Below are positions 34,020 through 44,949 of a stretch of 64,000 nucleotides of DNA, piece by piece. The notes under the pieces were generated by a model. That model ran no database searches. It was not told the origin of the DNA and was given only the letters and a program-made list of their open reading frames with translations. The DNA lies in assembly GCA_026225945.1 (NCBI GenBank), contig JAMJFZ010001134.1, positions 62,001-126,000 on the forward strand, given 5' to 3'. Both the position numbers and the translations under genes were made by a program. Position 1 is the first letter of the stretch; each line of letters starts with the position of its first letter. Source of the stretch: Cricetomys ansorgei (Eukaryota > Chordata > Mammalia > Rodentia > Nesomyidae).

Positions 34020-35050
34020 AACCCCATCCTCAGTGTTTCCCAGTATGCTGTGCTTTCTATTCAATCCTAGGCAATTTGCCTCATCCATTCAATTTGAGGT
34101 CATATCAGAATAGCTTTTTAATTCTTTTTCCATTATCCCTCTTAATTTTTTGGTACAAAAGCTAATTGGATATTTTCTGTCTTCTTTGACTATAAGCATA
34201 TGCACCACCTAAATTCATAATTTCATTTTCTAAAACCTTTATGATATACAAACTGAAATTGTTTCTTGATTGACTCTCTTGTGTCTCTATGTAATCACAA
34301 AATAGTACTAATATCTCATCAGATTCTCCCAACATAAAAATAAAGTCTTGACTACACCACTTCCTCTCTTTATTTTCAACAACACAAAAATCAATGTCTT
34401 TTAATTTCTTCCACCTTTCCTCATATTTACATTTCATTTTGTACTTATCCAAGTGGTGAGAAGACATGAGGACATATTTTCTTCATGTTTGTGGGGTAAA
34501 ATCAACCATAGAAACTATGAATATCAAGCTCACTGAATAAAAAGAAACAGAATATTGACACAATAGATTGTATCCAAGGACACATTGCATTTTCAGTCTC
34601 CTCTCGTTCTGGCCTCTTACCTGAGAATACAACCTGCCTAGAAGTTAAGAAAAACCCAGGAAGAATCTTTCAAGGCAAGCAAAACTTAATTTGTGTGGGG
34701 AAGCAAAGATATTGTTCTTTATTGACTTTTTTTGCTGTTAAATTTTCAGTTTTTTCACATTACTCACTGATTCTCATTCTGGATCTATTTCTTGTTACTG
34801 CATTTTCTTTTCACAGTTGATAGACATTACACACAAAAGAAATGTAGAAAAGATATAAGAATGTGGTTTGGAGACACTCAATTAAACTAATTTTGAAAAT
34901 TATTTAAAGAATCTTGAAATCATTTGCTAAAATATAATAATAAAGCACAACAAAGGGAACAAATACATAATTGTTAATGAAAAACTCTCTATTATTTCAG
35001 GAGACAATACCTTTCAACACACTTCTTTTCCATTATTCTTACATTCTTTA
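34020..35050 (+). repeat. Three-copy duplicated segment, copy 1
   Basis: Matches 49350-50560 and 55310-56450 in direct orientation. Anchors are 'tttcccagtatgctg' (34037) / 'tttccctgtatctt' (49365) / 'tttccctctgtgttt' (55346), and a 'caaggcaa' block with its flanks. A minus frame of 101 codons (34162-34467) is not preserved in the other copies. Confidence 0.65.
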
Positions 35051-35534
35051 GGATACTTCTTTGTACTGGTTGCATAGCCATTCATACAGAGTTGTGCAAT
35101 AAATATTTCCATTGGACATGTGCATTCCATGACATATTGTTGTTTCCATTTGAACAAATTGTGATTTACTGTGATAATATCAGTTTCAAAGGGAAGGTTC
35201 TTCACTCAGGGTGTAGTGCTACAGTTATTTATTAGTATAAGGGCATTTAAAATACAGTTTTAAATTATGTTGTTCTAGGAAATGATGGGTACGGATTCTA
35301 TAATTCATGACCAAAGTAACTCTGTTTGCTTTCCTAGATTTCCTTCTTGCATTAGTTACCTCTTTTTGGGTAGGCATTTAGCTCTGTTATCCAGATGTTG
35401 GTTACTGCTAGTATATGAAGGCCTCTATTGCACCTCTCTTGATTTGACTATGCTGACAATTTTCATTCCAGGTTTGAGTGATATTTGACCATTAATATTG
35501 GGTATTTTTGTTGTTGTTCTTGCTGTACTTGAGA
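35051..35534 (-). repeat. LINE-1 3' UTR, antisense, uninterrupted (empty site for gag)
   Basis: Continuous L1-type blocks: 'gaaggttcttcactcagggt' (35193-35212), 'atgttgttctaggaaatgat' (35267-35286), 'gatttccttcttgcattagt' (35337-35356), 'ggttactgctagtatatgaa' (35400-35419). In copies A and D about 1 kb of ERV gag separates the second and third of these. Confidence 0.65.
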
Positions 35535-35668
35535 AAGAAGTCACAATCTAGTTTATATTGGCACAAATCTCACTATGGTGGCTAGGTTTACCTTATATAT
35601 GTAAAAGTCAAACATTCACAGCTTTCAGGGTACTAGGATTTTAGGTGTACATCATCACTCTTTGCTGA
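35535..35668 (-). repeat. B1-like SINE, antisense, diverged
   Basis: Paralogue of 28061-28195. Keeps 'ctcactatggtggctaggtt' (35570-35589) and 'gggtactaggattttaggtg' (35628-35647) in reverse B1 order. Confidence 0.65.
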
Positions 35669-36100
35669 AATCTTTACATTATTGTTTACACTTAAATCAA
35701 TGTTGATTTAAAATTCAGTTTTTTAGCAAAACTACCTCATTTGGTAGTTTGAAATGTGAAAACACATTTCTTTTGCCAACTGTGGTATTCAGCTTGGTGT
35801 AATGATTAGTCTTCTGTCTTCTTCAATTCATGATTCCACCTTGTCTTTGATTTCTGTCATTTATATTAGGTGGTGAGCTGACTTTCTTGAAGATAATAAA
35901 TACCCTACAATGAAAGTAGTAATAGAAGACTATGAGTTCTTTATTTTTAACTTTCAATACAATGCTATTCACACATTCCATCTTATAAATCCTCAATTTA
36001 AATGAATATTAATTCCTGAACAACAATAAAGCCTGAATATAATATTTGTATACATATTTGTACATCAAATTTTGAATTACAAATAAGAATTTATTTTAAT
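35669..36100 (+). repeat. Remainder of duplication copy C
   Basis: Aligns with 28196-28640 and 58500-58900 ('attattgtttaca' at 35679-35691 and the 'tggtgtaatgattagtcttc' block at 35794-35813), then similarity fades near the TG/TA microsatellite. Confidence 0.7.
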
Positions 36101-36190
36101 TGATATATATGTATATATGGGTGTTTGTGTGTGTGTGTGTGTATACATATATGTATATATATGTATATATATGCATATATATATATATAT
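36101..36190 (+). repeat. (TA)n/(TG)n microsatellite
   Basis: Alternating tatata and gtgtgt units with tatgta interruptions. It marks the right end of copy C similarity. Confidence 0.9.
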
Positions 36191-37089
36191 TTGGCATCTT
36201 TGATTAATATATCACCTAGCTGTCATATTTGTCTCTGTGTCACAATCAAGTATTAGTGTACATGAATATCCTCGTGTATTGTCATCTTTTTAACGTGATG
36301 GCTTAAAGTACAAAGTAGGGTATGAGAGGGCAGGAAGAGATGCAAAATAAGAAGAGGGGTGAATAAAAACAAGATATGGAAAAAATCGACATAAAACCAG
36401 AAGCAGCATATTTTGGAGTTGAAAAGTGGATAAGCAAGTAATAAATGTGTGTACAGTGAGGACGGTAAAAAAGAGAACAAAAAAGAACAAAGAGTAACCA
36501 TGGGCAGGTATCAGATTGCCACACCAAATATACTTTTTTGTATCATAACATGAAGGAAAACCAATTAAAAATAAAAAGGGGTAAAAAGATGATAGAAGAG
36601 GGCTGGATAAGGTATAGGAAAAGGAAAGGTCAGTAAGATTAGTGTAATTTAGGAGTTAGAAAATTAGGCAGAAAGATAACTTTATCAAGGATATAGTGAG
36701 GAATTGTCTGTGGATCTGATTTACTGAAACGAGGTTTGTACACTTTAGATAAAAGCAGAAATACTCAAAATATTCTCAAGGCACTGTCAATGAGACTACT
36801 ACAATGAAGGCTTAGAATTAGAATGTACAGTTCAAAATATCAAGTTCAAAGATGCAAGTCATACTTGGGTTTATTGGGCTTAAAAGGAAAGTTTGTTGGT
36901 CTATGGATTCAGCTGGCTCAGCTATGTTTAAAAATGATGAAAAAAAGTTTGTCAACTTTATTCTGTAAAGGAAAAAAATTATTGTTTCTTTCATTCATGA
37001 AAATCAGGACAGTGACATAGTGACATCTCACCTTCAGGTTTTCCTGAGTATTGAATATCTTGTACAAGCTTATTTTTAGTCAAGTATTA
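36191..37089. other. Unrecognised AT-rich sequence
   Basis: No gene. Overlapping minus-strand frames at 36253-36527 arise from purine-rich plus-strand sequence. Confidence 0.35.
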
Positions 37090-37375
37090 AATAATTGTTT
37101 TGTGCAAAGTTAGGTGATGGTCTTCCTAGGTCTTGGACGTTTGTATATTCTGTAGGTTTTGGATTTCTATAGAACATATTTGATTGCTTATGATCTGCAC
37201 CTGGGTAGTTCTTAATCAACTAAAGCAACTGAGCTCTAATGTTTGGGGTTCCACTATTAAGAATGGCATTGGCCATGACAGTCGTTCCCTCCCCTGAAGT
37301 CTGGAAAGGTTTCTCCATATGAATAAGCCTCCTTATTCTTCTTTACTGAGCAGCCACAGCATGTGTACTAATAAT
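37090..37375 (+). mobile_element. LTR-like element, sense copy, diverged
   Basis: Third sense copy of the family at 1395-1722: 'gcttatgatctgcac' (37186-37200), 'ggggttccactattaagaat' (37244-37263), 'ggcattggccatgacagtcg' (37264-37283), 'tgagcagccacagcatgtgt' (37347-37366). The polyadenylation-signal region is degraded. Confidence 0.5.
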
Positions 37376-37489
37376 AAATTTAATCCTTTTCTTATACAAC
37401 AGTGTGCATTTTAACTGTGGATTTTTCAGAAATGTTTGTTTCCAAAACATAGGTGAAAGAATTTGACACCAGGGGTGAGATTACTAAAT

Positions 37490-38200
37490 ATTAATGACAG
37501 ACTTCTGTTCACAACTGCAGATTCCCCAACATAATGTGTTTCATAACTTTCCTCATAAAATAAAATTTTATTTGGAGTATCTTGGGTTATACAAATATTA
37601 AAATAATTGTATCATCATTATCTCCATGGAATCAAATTCATAAATATAATTTTGAATACCTTTTTTGTCAAAATATTCTTTTTTATTTCCTATCCATCTT
37701 GATCATCTCAATAAAAGCCTTTCCCTTGGAGGTTTAGGTGAGAGAATAGCTAACTCTATCCCCAGAGCTTTGTAATTGCCCTATGGCCATTTCTAGGCCT
37801 TCAATGGGTCCCTATTCCAATGGGGGAAAAGGAAACTTAGGCCACCCTGAAAAGCATTCTGCCTGCTACCTGAAACTGTGTATGCAGTGCCACATACTGC
37901 TCAGTTCATGTTGAAGCTTTGCTAAAGCTTCTCCAGACATCTATGCCCCAAGTATAACAAACAAAAATGCCATTGAGTTAATTTTGTATTGACTGTCTAC
38001 TACAGCCTTGTGTCTGCTAACTCTCTCTGCACTGGGATACCATTTGGTTCATTTCTGGGAAGTCGCTATGACTTCTCAACACTCTGTGATTTCATGTGTG
38101 TCTATCTGGGTATTGTTAGAAGGCACTGTTACTTGGTATCCTCCATCCCAACTGTCCCTTAAATTATATAATGTTCATTAATGTTTGAGTAAAATGACAA
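37490..38200 (+). repeat. Duplicated block (empty-site copy)
   Basis: Paralogue of 25470-26745 without the solo LTR. The site is near 37890-37900, where 'gtgccacatactgctcagtt' spans what in the other copy are the two LTR flanks. Confidence 0.75.
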
Positions 38201-38579
38201 AAGTTTCACATATTGGAATTAATGTCTTGCATTACTATTTTCTACTATGTTTTTTCATTCATGATTTAATTTAATATATTAACTACATAAGGAGTCCATT
38301 TTATGGTATACTATAGGGAGATGGTACATGAAAGCATTAAATATTGTTTTCTTTTAAAGATGAACTTGGCAATTTGTGGGTGGAAGCAAAACAAGACATG
38401 TGTTCTGGCATGCTGTCTTCCACATGTCTTTGTATATGGAAAATGAGAATGTACAATTGATCAAGTTTTAAAAGATGTCTATAAAAACAAATAGTTAATG
38501 TACATATAAGAAAAGTTCTTAGAATTCCATGAGCTAGTTAATATCATAACATCATGTAATAAAAGGAAAAGTAATATTG
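38201..38579. other. Unrecognised AT-rich sequence
   Basis: No gene or repeat supported. Confidence 0.3.
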
Positions 38580-41500
38580 AGTAATTCTACATTTGAACTG
38601 CATGAATTGGGAGATGTTTAAAAAGAAAAGAAAGGGTTTTGTAGAATGACTGTGAGAATGTGAAAAACAGAAGAACTTGAGTGGAGTGCTGTGGAAAGTT
38701 ACATTAGTTTAACTTATTTTGCCTAAGTCAATATCAACTTTACAATATGTGCAAAATCATGATGGGCAAATCATGAGGATACTGAGATATATTACCTGAC
38801 ACTAGGAATGAAAAGGAATGGTAATGCAAACGATAAATAAAAGAATGTAACCATAAGGAAAATAATCATCATAAAGAATAACATGCCCGAGAAAATTCTG
38901 AGGTGGACAAGAGAGTTTTACCACAGTATGTGTGCAGTATATGACCAAATTATTTACAGAGTAATCTGACACTGAAAGTGAAAGAAGAGAAACCTTGAAG
39001 GTAAAAACTATCTATACTCATTGCCTGTTTTGTGAGATGGTGGAAAATAGCAGCAGGTGGTTTTTCCCTGAGTGCTGTGGAAGAGGATATATGTAAAGAA
39101 AACAAATATGTTGCCCGTCTAAGAAAAATCAGCAATATCTGAAATAAAAAACATTGAAGTCATGTGTTAATGTATTTGCAAAGTAGTTCAGATAAATAAA
39201 TGGTATTTGGTTAACTTATCGTGAAGTCTGCATATTAATCATGGAATCTAAGGCAATTTACAACAATTGTAAGACAACAGCAGAAGTGAACTGAAGAGAA
39301 TTCATAACTGATGTACTTCTAATTGCAATTAATATAGAAGAGAAATTAAAAATATTCAAAGAGACATGGAGATTCTCAGAGATATTTTTCCTGAAAAAGT
39401 ACAGTTAATTTTCACAACGTTATTTAGAAAAAAGTTCCTGACTAGTAGTTCGTAGTGTTTTCCTTGCCAACAAAGAACTATGTGTATAAGAATGGTATGA
39501 CTGCTGGAAAAAGAAAACAAGGAAGTCTAATGAAACCAATGAAAAGGATATTTGATAAGATTCTCGTTGATCTGGGGAACAAGGAAACAAAGAAGCATTC
39601 AATGTTTGTGAGCCTCTTAAAATTTTGGCATGGATTAAATTTTAAGGAAAGGAATAAAAATACTAATTAAAGTGCATAGGAAAGTTGAAACCAGTCTCAA
39701 ATATGTATACTGTATGGATTGTTAAGTGTTGATGTGGACCAAACAAGTGAGACATGATTTGTAGGAGGTGTGAAAGATTTTGGCAGATCTTAGCTAAATA
39801 ACATGGTATTAATTGAAACCATAAATCTAAGTATCCATTGAGTAATAATTACATGAATAAAAGAGAAGACAGAGAGAAAGTGAGAAAGAGAATATGAAAG
39901 AGAAAGACACAGAAAGACAGACATGGAGGCAGAGAGATACAGAGAAAGACAGAGAGTTATAGACACACTGAGAGAATCTTTTCCAAATCACAGAAAACTA
40001 ATATGGGAATGCTGAATTTTATATTATTTCATATAAATAGGTCATTTATAAAGTAGAGCAACAGTAACCTTATAAATGTTTAAGAACTCACAAAAACATT
40101 CCACAAAATCATTTTTAAAAAAGTTTAATTGAAGAAGGATAATATAATAAAAAGTTTATATTTAATTACAGGCTAAGAAATTATGACCTAAAGGTTTCTT
40201 ATATTCACTTCTCCTTTCAAACCAAATTTTTGTCAAAGACATATGGGTTTTATTACTTTCAAAACTACACATTGCTAGAAGTTCAATACTGGCTTTAAAC
40301 ACATTCAAATTATTTTCAGTTCATAGAGCCATAATAGGGAAAAAATATTGCACGAGTTCATGTATACTTGGACTAAAGTGAGGATAAATAACTTGATATG
40401 ATACATTCTTTCTTCACAAATTTAGGAATCTCCTTTCTATGAGGCAACAAAAGCCCCACAGATGCCAGAAGATAAAGAAGAAAAATTATTTTTATAGAAA
40501 CACTTTGGATGAATCTTTACTTGAAAGAGTATGTCACATCTGTTTTTATTCATACATATCTCTTTTGGTAATTGAAATCATATATGAAATAGGAAGAGAT
40601 AGAGAATAGGAAGAGAGGCTCTGTGAGTAGAAGGCAAGCACTTTGTAAGTAGCCTTTTGACTGCTGAACCAGTGACAAAGAATGTTTGGGTGGAGGAGTC
40701 AATTCTTTAATTACTACTTCATATGAAGTTGTTTATAAAATGTTTATAATATGCCAACCACTAAGAATTTCAAAATTGAAACAACAACAATTACACACAA
40801 TGAAAATAATAATAATTAATGATTCCCAAGGGCATCAATTGCATTTGATTTCAGACATTTCAAATAGAGGAAAAGACAGGGCCAAAATGTGACACTTTGT
40901 AATTTCTATTATTAGAGAAAGAAGAAAATCATACTTGTAATTATTAATTTGAATATCCATATGATTGTATCTGCAATCCACTGTAGCCTTACTCTGTATT
41001 AATATATCTGGATACTGTAAATAAATATTGAATAAGGGAATATGTTTTTCCTAAGAATCCATGACAGAAATAAAATTATTTGATACTTTATTTAATAAAT
41101 TGTTTGAAATATATGTTAAAGGACATAATATGATAACTGAGCTAAAAGTGCCATAGAGACCTGGAAACTATACTGATGAAAGGATAAACTAAATTGAAAT
41201 AATGCTCAGTATTACTAGAGTCACATATTTGACAAAAGAGTTTCATCCTTCTTGAATATTTATTTTCTTCCTTTATGTGTATGCTGTAAATTCCTAAGGG
41301 AAGCATTGTACGTTTACCTGCAAGATGAGTTACTCATAGCAATGGACAGCATAGGCAAAATAATATGCGTGACAGTTAATATGTGTGATAGTTGCAGTCA
41401 TTTCATAGTATCTAATCAGTAGAAATTTTCCCAGAAATCACATGTGTTGGAAATATGCTAATGTGTTGTACATTTTTAAATACACATGATCTTTTTAAAA

Positions 41501-41800
41501 GAAATTAATGAAAAGATTCTTTCAATCTTAGAAACAGAATATAAGAGACTTTTAATTAATTTACTGATTCCAGATGCTATCAGTCTCATGATCCAATAAA
41601 GTAGAGGAGAGGCTATTCACTTTAAGAAAAGATATTGATAGAAGCCATAAAACTCTTACTTATAATTTTCCTTGCATTATTTCAGAAATTGACCTACAGA
41701 TATTTTAGGAAATCTATACTTTTGAGTAAAAGAATTAAATTTGCTTCACTGTGTGCTGAACAGTGTCTTTGAATTGATTTTTTTCTGGAAGATACCAAAA
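38580..41800 (+). repeat. Segmental duplication, block G copy 1
   Basis: Aligns with 44950-48950 in direct orientation. Anchors: 'taacttattttgcctaa' (38710; 44977 in copy 2), 'gagacatggagattctcaga' (39361-39380; 45989 in copy 2), purine microsatellite (39861; 47038), 'gaatttcaaa' with 'taatgattcccaa' (40766-40830; 47899), 'tcatccttcttgaata' (41244-41259; 48370), and 'catgatccaataaagt' (41587; 48752). Parts are also related to 9.4 and 14.1 kb. No coding potential shared between copies. Confidence 0.8.
39861..39974 (+). repeat. (GA)n-rich purine microsatellite
   Basis: gaga/gaca/gaaa units over about 114 bp, at the same place in the unit as 9411-9485 and 47038-47100. Confidence 0.9.
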
Positions 41801-44800
41801 TGTGCATAATTAAAGAACACAATAACCATGATAAAATAGTCAGTGGAGTAATACAAAACTTCTGTTGGCCATAGGATGTGACTCAATTTAATCTAATGTA
41901 TTATAGAATCACAAATTATACTCAAATTATACTTGCATTTCATGGTACCTTTTGAGTAGATATATTTTTTTAGGTTGAAAATGAAAAAAAAATTGCTAAA
42001 TCTCCTGAAAAGTATATCGAAACAATATCATTTCCAAATAGGCTTGTACTAGATTGATAAGAGTTCTTTTTATACATTAAGAAGGATATCATACAAATTC
42101 TAAATAAAAAGATATATAGCCTTCATAGTCGTAAATAAGAAATCTCAAATGAGACTTATCCTTTAAAACATAAGGTTTTTAGTGATATTTTTCATGATTT
42201 TAACATATGACAACAACAACATCAATACAACAAAACACCTGAAACTATATGATTTTTAATCCAAATTTCCTGTATCAGTGACTAATAGTGGTTTGCGACA
42301 TACAAATCCTGTTATTCATGCTTGTTTTGATAATATGACTTTTGAAAATTGTAGATCTTTTCTCAGGAAATAGTACCTTTTTTATCCCTGAAAACTGTAT
42401 GTTTTAGTCTATAACACTTTCTTTATTCCCCATTTGAGAAGTATAGGTTTCATTATTTGAATTTTCTATGAAAGAAACTAACATACAATGGTTCAATGTG
42501 GCTTTTCAAGTCCTTGAGTTAACCTGTTCTCAAATGGAACTCATCAAGTGTAGTAAAGCATTCCATTAAACTCAAATACACTTCAAATTTGTGGTAAATC
42601 CAGTTTGTCCAGAGCCAAATACTTGTATTCCCATTAAAAAAAAGTCTGTGCCAATCTTTCTTCATATTTTCTCTAATTATTGGTTCCTTTAATGTTTACA
42701 GTAATCCAATTGGTGTCTCAAGACATTGAATATCTCCCCACTTCATGACACACACATAATTACTCATTACTCATAAAGTCACATCTCTAAATACACAAAT
42801 ATCTGAGGAGATATCCAACCTATTTATCATTTCAATAAAGTTTGATGTTGAGCTCATGAGACATTTCAAGATTCTAGTATGTTCCCACAAATAGATGCAT
42901 CTGATTACATGTAATCACCATTCCAGGTTGTATCTCCAATGTTAATATTTGTACTACTTGCAATTTTTTTTCTCAGACTAGTCCCATAGTATTTTCTTTT
43001 CGTGCTTTTGTTTTTATCTTTCTTCTTTATCAATATATTATTCATTCATTTTAATTCTTGAATTAATAACCCTAACATGTTTCCTTAGATTTTCATGATT
43101 CCACATTTTTATCATTTAACTCACTCTTTCCTTCATCACATCTTTCAGAATTTTGTACTATATATTTTCAATCATGTTCCTCATCTCTACAGATCGCTCG
43201 TATTTAAAGCTGAGTCCTTACCAATCATTATATCCACAAACTTTGTTTTAATCCACCCAAATACAATTTTTGTTACCTATATACAAATCAAGATGAAGAT
43301 TCTCCTCATAGCTCTCATATTGCATCATATTAGTTGGGTATATATTTTATAAGTTCCATTCAACATTGCATATGATATTCTCATGGAGTAGAGATGTGCC
43401 CATTGCAGTAAAAATGTAGATGAGGAGATAGGTTAACTGCATTCCTGTATTTTTTTCTTGTCCAGAGTTGAATTTCTGATAATCATCAGAGAAAACATCC
43501 CTTACATCAACATGTTTCCTACCAATGTTGATTTCATGAGAGTATAAGTCAATGTCAAGAAGATCCATTTTCAATCTAGTCTTTTGTGCTTTTGGAATGT
43601 GAGGCCTGAAGAGAAGATTGCATCTGTTTGTCTAAGTTTCTCTCTCCTAATGCTTTTCTGTGTACTAAAACTGAGCCGCATTTCAAATTCATTTGTATTA
43701 TTTTCCTCATCAGTTTTAAAAATAAATTTTAATTGTTAAGATTTACTTATTTCTGTTTAATAATTTACAAAATTCAGATGAGAATTGAATGGCAGACTAT
43801 AAACATGAGAATCCTACTTCAGACAAAGAGCACCAGAATTTCTTAAGGCTCACAGCACACAAACTTAAAAACAAATAAGAAACATTGGACTGGAGAAAAA
43901 CAGGTTATTAGTCTAAAATTAAAGAAAATATTTTAGCTTTTCATGTGGATGTATTTTTGGTTTCATATCATTAGAAAAAGAAAAATAATTATTCCTATTT
44001 ATGTAGGCAGTGGAGGTAGGCTCAATACTTATAATCACAAAATTATTAACAGGTTTCATCTAAGAATTTACAAAGTTAAAGAGTTCTTAATGTTAATAGG
44101 AGGTGATGTAACTTGGCATTGTTCTTCTAATTTTACATATATGACATAATTTTTTTACATTGATTACATATTCTCAGAAAGTCACATTTGTGTCATATAA
44201 TTTATTTTGACTGTATTCATTGCCCACTCCATCTTTTAAAAATCTATGTCCTCTCCACAAAACACATCTCCTTCCAACTTTAGGTCCCCTTTTATGTATA
44301 AAAAACTAATATATAATGTCCTCCCACCATTCTCAGACACACAAATCCATACCATTTATTTCTCTCTTCCATTAAAATATAAACAATCATTAAAAAGTTA
44401 TCAAAATTGAAAATAAAAACTACTCAAACATATCAGACTAGGACAGAGAAAGAAACAGAGAAACAGTAGTTAAGAAAATATTCAAGAAACACGTAGATAT
44501 GCCATTTCACACATATTTGCATAAACAGAAAGCATAGAATAACAAAAAATCCATAATTGATAAGCAAAGTATCTATAAAGTTAAAGATATATATGTATTT
44601 ATCAAGACAATGCCATGTGAGAAAGGAGAAAAAAAACAACTCTCAAAATATTACTTTTTTGTTTTGTTGGCCAGCTACTGCTGGATATGAATTCTTCCCA
44701 TACATGTAATTTTTTATGAATCATTGTATATGAAAGAAGTTGAACGCACAAACATAATTTTGTAATCTCCAGAAATTAATATTTAAGTAATTTTATTTGG

Positions 44801-44949
44801 TGTATAGAGGGATCCCTTTAATGAAATGTATCTGTTTTCTTTTAAAAATGGAAAATGTAGGTGTAGTCTGTTATTTGGTTCTGGGTTCTCAAAGGCTTCT
44901 AACGTACTTTTTTACTGGGAACTTGTCTTCACCCCTCTGTTACTGGCTT
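41801..44949. other. Unrecognised AT-rich intergenic sequence
   Basis: About 3.1 kb with no gene, no B1 and no L1 that I can identify. Open frames such as 43095-43352 (85 codons), 43347-43574 (75) and 43943-44149 (68) have no recognisable domain. Confidence 0.35.

Larger units (their letters stand above)
31371..35050 (+). repeat. Segmental duplication, block E copy 1
   Basis: Aligns in direct orientation with 52780-56930. Anchors: 'cctttcttccatg' (31938-31950 and 53227-53239), 'accaaatggatgactcact' (32183-32201 and 53466-53484), the antisense L1 inside (32726 and 54030), and 'acacaatagattgtatc' (34558-34574; 55877 in copy 2). Non-coding in both copies: no frame is open at the same place in both beyond about 66 codons (32152-32352 and 53434-53634). 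Confidence 0.9.
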
